Source: Psychromonas sp. (GTDB taxonomy: Bacteria; Pseudomonadota; Gammaproteobacteria; Enterobacterales; Psychromonadaceae). From it: a stretch of 6,417 nt of DNA. The notes beneath the pieces were generated by a model. That model had not been told where the DNA came from, searched no databases, and worked only from the letters and a program-made list of their open reading frames with translations. A program made the translations under genes and the position numbers. Positions within the stretch are counted from its first letter, which is position 1. Each line of letters starts with the position of its first letter. Below are positions 1-5,041 of this stretch, piece by piece. The DNA lies in contig JAGLDN010000395.1 in NCBI GenBank assembly GCA_023145575.1, positions 1 through 6,417 on the forward strand. The letters are read 5' to 3'.

Positions 1-24
1 TTATTTGATTATTTGATTATTTGA
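1..24. repeat. 8-bp tandem repeat, three copies
   Basis: Three exact copies of TTATTTGA open the window. The array may continue to the left beyond the edge, so its true copy number is unknown. It lies downstream of the minus-strand DUF2165 gene and not in any visible reading frame. Confidence 0.9.
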
Positions 25-188
25 TACTATATAGGATCCCTCAAAGAGAAATATTGCATGATTATTAAACCACTATAGATGCCATGCCAACCGAGTAAGC
101 AACACAATAAAACATTTACAAGTCACATGGGTAAATACTCATAATACATCAAGATAAGATGCCAACTTGCAAGAGTAATCCTAGATTG

Positions 189-716
189 CTAGGCTTCGGA
201 TCCACTATCAGTCTGATTAAGATAGATCAATATGATACCAAATATCACAACTATACGAAACGATCCCTGTAAACCATTCCATTTAGTAGACTGCCACATC
301 AAGAACCATTCTCCTCCGATTATCATAAACCCTGTAAACCATAAGATAATACCAAACGTCAATCCAAGAATCGCTATACCTTTAGCTTTATTAAAATTCA
401 TAGCATCGTTTCTTAATTTGAATAACCGATAACTACCGAGCAAACATAAAAAAGCGATTATCGCCTCTACTATGATAATAAACCAAAAAACAACATGATA
501 AATAGATGATGAATCAACCGCTCTCCAAAGACAACTACTGTTAGGGAATAGGGTGTCCATTTTGAGCACATGACTCAATAAGATGTAGTTGGAGACACCT
601 GCCATTAGATTATTAAACACCACAAACGAAGCAAAAAACGCAGCAGACAAAACAAGAAAAACTTTTGATAACCTTGTATAGATAATTTTGATAACCTTGT
701 ATAGATAAATAGCCAA
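189..716 (-). CDS. DUF2165 family small integral membrane protein
   Basis: This is a predicted inner-membrane protein of the uncharacterised DUF2165 family. No function is known to me and none is assigned. Hydrophobic segments fall near residues 17-40, 72-96, 112-134 and 152-166, giving four membrane helices. Conserved family stretches are visible: HVLKMDT (49-55), a WRA at 64-66, FNKAKG (108-113), GGEWFLMWQS (134-143) and WNG (146-148). The C-terminus is complete, ending in TAG at 189-191. The start is the problem. The listed start is TTG with an in-frame TAA directly upstream and no clear ribosome site, and no ATG or GTG precedes residue 38. The first ten residues come from a 23-bp tandem duplication. 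A start at the ATT codon at 684-686, preceded by AAGG eight bases upstream, would give about 165 residues, near the usual family length. The gene is either translated from a rare start or is losing expression. Family call is firm; start and functionality are uncertain. Confidence 0.85.
   Translation of the reverse strand: MAIYLYKVIKIIYTRLSKVFLVLSAAFFASFVVFNNLMAGVSNYILLSHVLKMDTLFPNSSCLWRAVDSSSIYHVVFWFIIIVEAIIAFLCLLGSYRLFKLRNDAMNFNKAKGIAILGLTFGIILWFTGFMIIGGEWFLMWQSTKWNGLQGSFRIVVIFGIILIYLNQTDSGSEA
663..708. repeat. exact 23-bp tandem duplication at the DUF2165 start
   Basis: Bases 663-685 and 686-708 are identical copies of a 23-base unit. Because 23 is not a multiple of three, the second copy shifts the upstream frame relative to the body of the DUF2165 gene. 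The copy next to the gene body encodes IYTRLSK in frame. The outer copy is read in another frame as YLYKVIK. Confidence 0.95.
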
Positions 717-735
717 TTAAATAGAACAGAATAGA

Positions 736-752
736 TGATGCATAACGCATCA
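736..752. repeat. inverted repeat TGATGC-ATAAC-GCATCA
   Basis: A perfect 6-bp inverted repeat with a 5-base spacer lies directly downstream, in the minus direction, of a perfect TATAAT at 754-759. If that hexamer is used as a -10 element, transcription would begin inside the repeat, so it could be an operator or a 5'-end hairpin for the DUF2165 transcript. No matching -35 was found for this TATAAT. Confidence 0.45.
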
Positions 753-856
753 CATTATAGGCATTTGTTTAAAGACACATATCATGGTAATTATTTAATT
801 ATCTTAAACCGTTAAGCCAATGCAGATCATAGGATCATACAAATCAATAACTCTAT

Positions 857-886
857 ATTATCCGCTTTTTTAAACCTAAATGTCAA
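857..886 (-). promoter_or_regulatory. sigma-70-type promoter for DUF2165 gene
   Basis: Reading the minus strand, a consensus -35 TTGACA (881-886) is followed after 18 bases by GATAAT (857-862), five of six matches to the -10. Transcription would start near 850 and give a leader of roughly 130 bases before the DUF2165 coding region. Confidence 0.55.
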
Positions 887-1104
887 AATATCCCTTATGT
901 TCCTAGATTCAAGTTAATTAAGATTAATGTAAACTTTAACATAAAATGATAACAATAAAAAAGCAACCAACTACACAATGCATTGTTTGCAGAAACGAAG
1001 AATACATTTAAAATCAACCGATAGTTGAATGCGATCACCTTGTTACTTGACCTAGATCGCAAATTACGTTTAAACCTATTAGACTTTGTAGCTTAGTTTT
1101 AAGT

Positions 1105-1133
1105 TTGACTTTATTATTTCATATATATGTAAT
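1105..1133 (+). promoter_or_regulatory. sigma-70-type promoter, plus strand
   Basis: TTGACT (1105-1110) and TGTAAT (1128-1133), each five of six to consensus, are separated by the optimal 17 bases. A transcript would begin near 1140. It would be either a non-coding RNA or a leader of about 260 bases for the lipoprotein at 1399. The -10 lies within a Fur-box-like sequence. Confidence 0.5.
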
Positions 1134-1146
1134 CATAATCATTTTA
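1128..1146. promoter_or_regulatory. Fur-box-like site over the -10
   Basis: The 19 bases match the classical Fur consensus GATAATGATAATCATTATC at 14 positions, with the core ATAATCATT intact, and cover the -10 element of the promoter at 1105-1133. In known Fur-repressed promoters the box commonly overlaps this region. In an AT-rich genome a 14/19 match can arise by chance, and the 7-1-7 form matches only 10 of 14, so this is a candidate. Confidence 0.35.
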
Positions 1147-1238
1147 CAGATTAAAAACATTCATTTTTTAAAATTTTATAAGAAAACAATAATAAATAAA
1201 ACTCCGGCACAAATTATTTCATCTACTTGCGCAATTAA

Positions 1239-1297
1239 CACTGATAAATCTAATATAAATGTGTATCATCAAATAACTGATTTCACAATTATCAGTG
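1239..1297. repeat. 9-bp inverted repeat CACTGATAA/TTATCAGTG
   Basis: Perfect 9-base arms at 1239-1247 and 1289-1297 are separated by 41 bases. They lie about 100 bases downstream of the expected start of the plus-strand promoter, so they could fold the transcript. The spacer is AT-rich with only short internal pairing, and no clean U-tract follows the right arm. Confidence 0.4.
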
Positions 1298-1342
1298 CCT
1301 TAATTAAAAACAAATAATTATAATTAAAACAATCAAACATCA

Positions 1343-1360
1343 TATTCCCACTATGGAATA
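1343..1360. repeat. inverted repeat TATTCC-N6-GGAATA
   Basis: A perfect 6-bp inverted repeat with a 6-base spacer lies about 40 bases before the lipoprotein start codon. A third half-like AGAATA follows at 1361-1366. It might be a regulator binding site. Confidence 0.3.
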
Positions 1361-1367
1361 AGAATAC

Positions 1368-1396
1368 CGTAAAACATTTTTTACGAGGAATATATG
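1368..1396 (+). promoter_or_regulatory. leader hairpin abutting SD, plus two-codon mini-ORF
   Basis: CGTAAAA (1368-1374), the loop CATT, and TTTTACG (1379-1385) form a perfect 7-bp hairpin. Its last base is the first base of the Shine-Dalgarno GAGGAA (1385-1390). Three bases after that site lies ATG-AAA-TGA (1394-1402), a two-codon open frame. Its stop overlaps the lipoprotein ATG at 1399 as ATGA. The geometry could influence translation of the lipoprotein gene. The sequence is direct observation; a regulatory effect is inference. Confidence 0.35.
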
Positions 1397-1398
1397 AA

Positions 1399-1899
1399 AT
1401 GAAAAAGATCTTTTTACTATTAAGTCTATTGAGCCTTGGTGCATGTACAACAACACAAAACATTAGTCCTCCAGCAATACATGTACCACGCAGCTTATCT
1501 GAACAACAAACTCAATCTGCGATTTTGTATTCCTTAACAAACGCCCCTACACTAGAAATTTCATCTAAAAAAATAAAAATCTTGAACGAGGCTCTTACAG
1601 AATACGGCGTAACAAAACAATATTGGTTTTATGATGGGCAAGACAAGAATGTAGTCAATGCTTCGTTCAAATTCGAAACTTACTATATGCGAGTTAAAAT
1701 AACCTATAACAATAAAGTGCATAGAATCAAGCTTAAAATAGTTGACAGTAAAAATTTAAAGCAAAGCGGTGATTCAATTCATAGACACGCATTAGTTTTT
1801 CTGAATCAACTTGACAAAAATATTCGATCAACACTGGCAGGCTTTGATCGCATAAATTATCACCATTCGCCTAACACATTGAGAAAAAAAATTAAATAG
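1399..1899 (+). CDS. small outer-membrane-type lipoprotein, uncharacterised
   Basis: This is a probable lipid-anchored periplasmic-face protein of unknown role. A lysine-initiated hydrophobic signal (residues 2-12) ends in the lipobox L13-G14-A15-C16, so the mature protein should begin at Cys16. Thr17 rather than Asp at +2 favours outer-membrane sorting. The mature part, about 150 residues, has a conserved-looking C-terminal stretch: HRIKLKIVDSKNLK (128-141), then IH near 147-148 and LDKNI near 158-162. This pattern is seen in a widespread proteobacterial family of small lipoproteins of about 120-170 residues (a strand ending in a DS-NL motif followed by IH...LD..I). I recall the pattern, not a named family. 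The start is supported by GAGGAA eight bases upstream. Two basic C-terminal lysine clusters end the protein. It has no operon partner: it stands alone between long gaps, possibly under the Fur-box-like promoter near 1105-1146. Confidence 0.85.
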   Translation: MKKIFLLLSLLSLGACTTTQNISPPAIHVPRSLSEQQTQSAILYSLTNAPTLEISSKKIKILNEALTEYGVTKQYWFYDGQDKNVVNASFKFETYYMRVKITYNNKVHRIKLKIVDSKNLKQSGDSIHRHALVFLNQLDKNIRSTLAGFDRINYHHSPNTLRKKIK

Positions 1900-2398
1900 C
1901 AGTGTAACTATGGTGGCTACTTTCCAAGCAGAAATCAGACGGTTTAGATTTTTGGAGATAAGAAGATATACAGTTTATTGAAAATGCGCTCCGAAGACAT
2001 GTTTACATATGTGGCATGAAAATTCAACGTCACATAGGGATATACAATTGAAGACTTTGATGCTTAATGCACTATTTTATAACGCGTTCTTTGCACTGCA
2101 TAAGCTTGAGTAGCCAACATTATTTTTTGAAACGAATAGCTAATTTAATATTTGAGAATGCTTATCATTGCCATACTACTCGAGAATTTGACGATAAGAA
2201 CTTGAAAATTATTGCACATGCTTTTTATCTGCCATGAGAAAGTGCCTTTATCACATTTCAATGGCAAATATGAAGAAAACACAATTACCATAAAAAAATT
2301 TCAATGATTAATCAATAATTTTTTTAATACATACCTATATTATTGTAAATGATTGAAAATAATATTTATCACCATTTTACTCATAAAAGGAATTAAGC
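1900..2398. other. gap with possible decayed coding scraps
   Basis: No intact gene is visible in these 499 bases. One plus frame reads protein-like text interrupted by stops: SDGLDFWR then a stop, a segment of about 30 codons to TGA 2049-2051, then an open 56-codon stretch from ATG 2067 to TGA 2235-2237 without a ribosome site. This could be a worn-out gene or chance. A good Fur-box-like palindrome lies at 2153-2167. A palindrome TGATTAATCA (2305-2314), flanked by A- and T-runs, lies upstream of the Hpt gene. I found no strong promoter for the Hpt gene; TTGAAA at 2353-2358 lacks a good -10. Confidence 0.5.
2153..2167. promoter_or_regulatory. Fur-box-like 7-1-7 palindrome
   Basis: TGAGAAT-G-CTTATCA matches the 7-1-7 Fur consensus TGATAAT-N-ATTATCA at 12 of 14 positions, the best Fur-like site noticed in the window. 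It lies 230 bases before the Hpt start and 250 bases after the lipoprotein stop, with no recognisable promoter hexamers beside it. Its target is therefore unclear, and it may be a relic of a lost gene. Confidence 0.4.
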
Positions 2399-2734
2399 AT
2401 GATTAATATTGAAATGTTAGAAGAAATGTTTGATGGCGACAAAGAGTTTATCAGTGTTCTTTTTACGCAATACTTAGAAGATAACAGTGGCATCAATGAA
2501 AAGATTCAATCTCAATTTGATGCAAACCAATTGTCCGATCTATTTCATACAACGCATACTTTAGCTGGTGCGCTTTCTAATATTTGCGAAACAGACACAG
2601 TGCCCGTCATTAAAAAAATTGAATTATTATGTAAAGAAGAGAAAAAACCGAGTGCAGATGACATTGAGCTAGTCAAAGTATCATTAGTTGATATCTTTAA
2701 ACAGATGCAAGAATATTTAAAGACTATCTCATAA
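2399..2734 (+). CDS. stand-alone Hpt (histidine phosphotransfer) protein
   Basis: This is a probable cytoplasmic phosphorelay intermediate carrying a phosphoryl group on His between a hybrid kinase receiver and a response regulator. The whole 111-residue protein is one Hpt four-helix domain. The phospho-acceptor motif is H53-T-L-A-G57, followed by ALSNI (58-62), matching the family HxLKG...NIG pattern. The usual Lys after HxL is Ala56, and the usual Gly-Ala after NI is Cys63-Glu64. The N-terminal helix (I4 to about L26) fits the domain's typical F...LL..F pattern. The start is supported by AAAGGA seven bases upstream. There is no kinase, receiver or regulator gene nearby, so the partner must be encoded elsewhere or lost. 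The lysine replacement may weaken interaction but does not remove the acceptor His. Family call is strong; activity is inferred. Confidence 0.85.
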   Translation: MINIEMLEEMFDGDKEFISVLFTQYLEDNSGINEKIQSQFDANQLSDLFHTTHTLAGALSNICETDTVPVIKKIELLCKEEKKPSADDIELVKVSLVDIFKQMQEYLKTIS

Positions 2735-2899
2735 TCAAACAACAAGTCTACACAACAACATTTTATCTTGTTTTAAATAACTGATATAACGCAGTAACTG
2801 CCTGTATTTTTTGCTAGGCTTTAACTGCTTTTTTTGAGCTTTGGTATGGGGTGCCAGCTCTTCATTTACGACAAAACCTCTATACCCGTTATCATTCAA
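2735..2899 (-). pseudogene. possible scrap of a lost gene, minus strand
   Basis: A 54-codon open frame reads from TTG (2897-2899) to TGA (2735-2737) with a protein-like beginning, LNDNGYRGFVVNEELAPH, and a Lys-rich continuation. The stop-free span reaches back only to TAG at 2924-2926. The D-x-GYRG string is reminiscent of the region around a catalytic Asp in some DDE transposases (IS5-like groups), but the rest does not convince me. No start, ribosome site or inverted repeat supports an intact gene. It may be a transposase remnant or chance. Confidence 0.2.
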
Positions 2900-3049
2900 G
2901 ATGAAAATAAAGCAAGCGTTGAGCTAAACAGTTCCTAAACGAAAAGCTTCTGATCTAACTTACTCTATCGATACTCGCTTTAAATCAAACTTATAAAAGA
3001 AAAATAGAAATACTGACTATAATAGAGAAATTATTTAAAGGGACATAGC

Positions 3050-3071
3050 TTTCGTGATTTCGTGATTTCGT
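3050..3071. repeat. 8-bp tandem repeat TTTCGTGA, 2.75 copies
   Basis: Two full copies of TTTCGTGA and the first six bases of a third lie about 80 bases upstream of the CZB start. Such arrays vary by replication slippage. Any change in copy number here would alter promoter or leader spacing, not a reading frame. Confidence 0.85.
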
Positions 3072-3148
3072 ATTATTTAATTCACACATTGATTCATTTC
3101 ACATCTTAAGCTACCATGAAAATGATCAACATTTTAAACAGGTAAATT

Positions 3149-3520
3149 ATGAATAAGGCTCATTTTAAAAAAGAGATCACTAAGGCAATTTCAGGGCATG
3201 GTATTTGGAAGAACACCTTACGTAATGCGATTGACACAGGAAAAAGCTCATCAACACCAGAAAAAGTGCAACATGACTATCACTGCTCTTTTGGAAAATG
3301 GCTATATGTTCGCATTGATCCAAGCCTAAAACAAGGTGTTTTCTATAATGAAATCATAGGAATCCATAAAACGTTTCACATTCAAGCCGCAATAGTGCTC
3401 ACATTAGCATTAAAGGGAAAAAAAGAAGAGGCTTCAAAACTGATCCAACTAGGCAGTGAGTTTTCAAAAATATCCTCATTGCTAATATCAAAACTCACTG
3501 AATGGCAGGAGTCAATATAA
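3149..3520 (+). CDS. stand-alone CZB (chemoreceptor zinc-binding) protein
   Basis: This is a probable cytoplasmic zinc-binding sensor domain. CZB domains usually form the C-terminus of chemoreceptors or the N-terminus of diguanylate cyclases such as DgcZ, where zinc occupancy or cysteine oxidation tunes the output. The expected 3His/1Cys set is present: H17 in GHGIW (16-20), C46 in HCSFGKWLY (45-53), and H73 and H77 in IHKTFH (72-77). The HCxFGKWL motif is diagnostic. The 123 residues contain this domain plus a short helical tail and nothing else, so no output domain is present. AGG six bases upstream supports the ATG. The gene stands alone. Any partner, such as a receptor, cyclase or kinase, is not in the window, although the stand-alone Hpt protein is its upstream neighbour on the same strand. 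Domain call is strong; role is unknown. Confidence 0.9.
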   Translation: MNKAHFKKEITKAISGHGIWKNTLRNAIDTGKSSSTPEKVQHDYHCSFGKWLYVRIDPSLKQGVFYNEIIGIHKTFHIQAAIVLTLALKGKKEEASKLIQLGSEFSKISSLLISKLTEWQESI

Positions 3521-3702
3521 TTACAAAGTATATACCCATTCATAGAATGTATACCGAGATAACCACTGATGCGATAATTCAATGCATGGCTCCTTACAAG
3601 GAAATGGCTATTACGGGTACCTTGAACAATGGGAAAGTGTTTGCATATCATCCGCAAGTAGCCAAGAAATCAGAATCAGATATTACCTTCGCTCAACCAT
3701 AA
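3502..3702 (+). CDS. doubtful 66-residue hypothetical protein
   Basis: An open frame begins at ATG inside the last codons of the CZB gene, in a different frame, and continues through otherwise empty sequence. An alternative ATG is at 3547-3549. The stretch MAITGTLNNGKVFAYH near the middle looks protein-like, but there is no ribosome site before either start, no family I recognise and no predicted membrane segment. It may be chance in AT-rich DNA, the tail of a lost gene, or a small gene translationally coupled to the CZB gene by the overlap. Confidence 0.2.
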   Translation: MAGVNIITKYIPIHRMYTEITTDAIIQCMAPYKEMAITGTLNNGKVFAYHPQVAKKSESDITFAQP

Positions 3703-3804
3703 AAAACCGTGGAGATAAAACGTCTTATTAATCATTACAGCCCAATCAGAGATCTTGGTCGCTTTATAAAAATCACACTTAATACTTGAATACAAGCTAC
3801 ATAC

Positions 3805-4392
3805 TTAATGAAACTTCCTCTTTGGAAGTGGATCTCCTGAATTATATGGATCGTCCAATGGTAATGCTATCTTTCCAAGGACTTCTAATTTATGAGAATT
3901 CACTATGATATCCTGTCTTATTTGATGATAAGCATCAGAACTACCATCTGCTGACATCCAAAATATGCCAGAAATCTGATCTTTTGGAAAGTGATTTTGA
4001 TACCAAGGATCCATGATAAAAGCATTTACACCCCAACTTTCAATATCGTGAACTGATCCTTTTCTATTTACAACAACAAAGGGATGATCTAGACCAGAAA
4101 TGACCTCTACGCTATAGCCAGTTTCATATTCATAAACATCGCTACAAATCCAGTATGCCGCCAGTGCCGCAATGTCAAGGCGCTCTCCTTTGTTCTTATT
4201 AAAAGTACGCAAAGCCAATCTAAGCCAGTCAAACTGAGTTTGTGGCGCTGGCTCCACCAAAAGCCTAAAATCAGGGGGTCCAAAGTTTCCATTGGACACT
4301 AATAAACCAGGATCAACAACTTGTATCCGATACATTTCAGTAATCACGTTATAGCCTTTTGAAAATAAAAATTTTGCTGTTTGTGATCTCAT
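3805..4392 (-). CDS. transglutaminase/papain-like fold protein, probable pseudoenzyme
   Basis: This 195-residue cytoplasmic-looking protein has no signal peptide or membrane segment. The central part matches the pattern of transglutaminase-like cysteine-protease-fold domains seen in some effector-like proteins of host-associated bacteria: GERLDIAALAAY (69-80), VEVISGLDHPFVVVNR (95-110), then W120-G, and FIMDPW (125-130). His103 (in DHPFVVV) and Asp128 (in MDPW) would be the second and third members of a Cys-His-Asp triad. The first, normally in a GNCGE-x-A motif before ALA, aligns with Arg71 in GERLDIAALA. Cys83 lies twelve residues later, inside the helix, and is a poor substitute. The protein may therefore bind rather than cut or crosslink a substrate. 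AAAGG six bases upstream supports the ATG. It lies 148 bases after fur on the same strand, with a consensus TTGACA in the gap (4507-4512, minus strand) but no good -10. Fold assignment is from motif memory; the function is unknown. Confidence 0.7.
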   Translation of the reverse strand: MRSQTAKFLFSKGYNVITEMYRIQVVDPGLLVSNGNFGPPDFRLLVEPAPQTQFDWLRLALRTFNKNKGERLDIAALAAYWICSDVYEYETGYSVEVISGLDHPFVVVNRKGSVHDIESWGVNAFIMDPWYQNHFPKDQISGIFWMSADGSSDAYHQIRQDIIVNSHKLEVLGKIALPLDDPYNSGDPLPKRKFH

Positions 4393-4540
4393 TTAATGCC
4401 TTTAATTATTTCATTTTTTAATATGTAGACCCATCTTACGTAAAAGTTAATAATTTGCAAGACCAATTGAGTCTGGACTTGAGGTAGAATGTTAACCGAT
4501 AAAATATGTCAACGTAGAGGATCTTAACTACTTGTTACGA

Positions 4541-5020
4541 TTAAGTTTCTTTTTGCAAAACCATATTCACAACGTTAGCTTTTTTATGATTACATTCACC
4601 ATTAATTGGGTTGCCATAAAGAAATAAGCTGTGATTTGATAAGCTGATGCCGTAGTACTCAGCAACTAATTTTTGTTGTACTTCAATAAGATCGTCATTA
4701 AACTCGATAACCTCACCGCATTTTAAACAAATAAGGTGGTCATGATGTTTTTTATTGGCTAATTCAAAAACTGATCTACCCACTTCAAATTGGTGTCGAG
4801 TTACGATGCCGGCATCATCTAATTGATTTAACACGCGATACACAGTTGCCAAACCAATATCACTTTTTTGTGTTAATAATTGATTATAAAGATCTTCAGC
4901 ACTTGCGTGGTGAAGGCTAGGATCTTGCAGTAATTTTAATATTTTCAATCGAGGAGATGTTATTTTTAAACCCGCCTTTTTCAAGGCTTTATTTTCTATG
5001 GAATCATTTTGATCAATCAT
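4541..5020 (-). CDS. fur: ferric uptake regulator Fur
   Basis: This is an iron-sensing transcriptional repressor. With bound Fe(II) the dimer binds Fur boxes and shuts down iron-uptake genes. The 159-residue protein has the winged-helix DNA-binding half (about 8-87), with ALKKAGLKIT (12-21), PRLKIL, SAEDLY (40-45) and the recognition helix GLATVYRVLNQLDDAGIV (56-73), then the metal-binding dimer half. Metal ligands expected from E. coli Fur are present at an offset of five residues: H38, E86, H92-H93-D94-H95, E113 and H130. The first structural cysteine pair is kept as C98-L-K-C101, but the second pair is broken: LYGHCAEGDC of E. coli is LYGNPINGEC here, keeping only C143. The C-terminus (KKANVVNMVLQKET) lacks the usual His-rich tail. 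The start is the first ATG; its ribosome site is weak (AAG and GCG only), as expected for a gene translated behind fldA with a 21-base gap. Confidence 0.97.
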   Translation of the reverse strand: MIDQNDSIENKALKKAGLKITSPRLKILKLLQDPSLHHASAEDLYNQLLTQKSDIGLATVYRVLNQLDDAGIVTRHQFEVGRSVFELANKKHHDHLICLKCGEVIEFNDDLIEVQQKLVAEYYGISLSNHSLFLYGNPINGECNHKKANVVNMVLQKET

Positions 5021-5041
5021 AATTTCGCAATCTTATCTATA

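Larger units (their letters stand above)
717..1398. other. intergenic gap, no convincing gene
   Basis: This AT-rich gap separates divergently oriented genes (DUF2165 on minus, lipoprotein on plus). It holds a minus-strand promoter, a plus-strand promoter with a Fur-box-like overlap, and several inverted repeats. One of these has TGCGATC/GATCGCA arms at 1030-1036 and 1055-1061 with an 18-base spacer. A perfect TATAAT at 1319-1324 could serve the lipoprotein gene but has no recognisable -35. A 70-codon frame at 1105-1317, starting with TTG, has low-complexity, Ile/Lys/Asn-rich composition and no ribosome site, and I do not accept it as a gene. Confidence 0.6.
2735..3148. other. gap between Hpt and CZB genes
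   Basis: No intact plus-strand gene is present. The stretch holds the minus-strand scrap described at 2735-2899 and a weak AACAAG/CTTGTT inverted repeat (2741-2746, 2767-2772) followed by TTTT, a poor terminator candidate for the Hpt gene. It also has a 5-bp palindrome GCAGT-A-ACTGC (2791-2801), a perfect TATAAT at 3018-3023 without a recognisable -35, and the 8-bp tandem repeat at 3050-3071. Either the TATAAT or TTGATT (3089-3094) with TACCAT (3112-3117) could drive the CZB gene. Confidence 0.5.

Noticed and set aside
180..193. CCTAG-ATTG-CTAGG hairpin at the DUF2165 stop codon as terminator
   Set aside because: Only a 5-bp stem, it includes the stop codon, and no T-run follows on the minus strand.
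232..432. 66-codon plus-strand frame
   Set aside because: It lies opposite the DUF2165 gene, whose conserved motifs show that the minus strand is the coding one.
1140..1300. RyhB homologue
   Set aside because: The conserved RyhB core I know (GCACGACATTGC...) is absent, and there is no strong terminator with a T-run at the end.
1105..1317. 70-codon plus-strand frame before the lipoprotein gene
   Set aside because: TTG start, no ribosome site, Ile/Lys/Asn-rich low-complexity translation typical of AT-rich non-coding DNA, and the start coincides with a promoter -35.
1269..1463. 64-codon minus-strand frame over the lipoprotein start
   Set aside because: It overlaps the signal peptide of the lipoprotein gene and its ribosome site, and has no supporting features of its own.
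3382..3657. 91-codon minus-strand frame
   Set aside because: It lies opposite the C-terminal half of the CZB gene, which contains the zinc-ligand histidines, and the translation resembles nothing known.
4107..4292. 61-codon minus-strand frame within 3805-4392
   Set aside because: It is an alternative frame of the transglutaminase-like gene, which has the better start and recognisable motifs.
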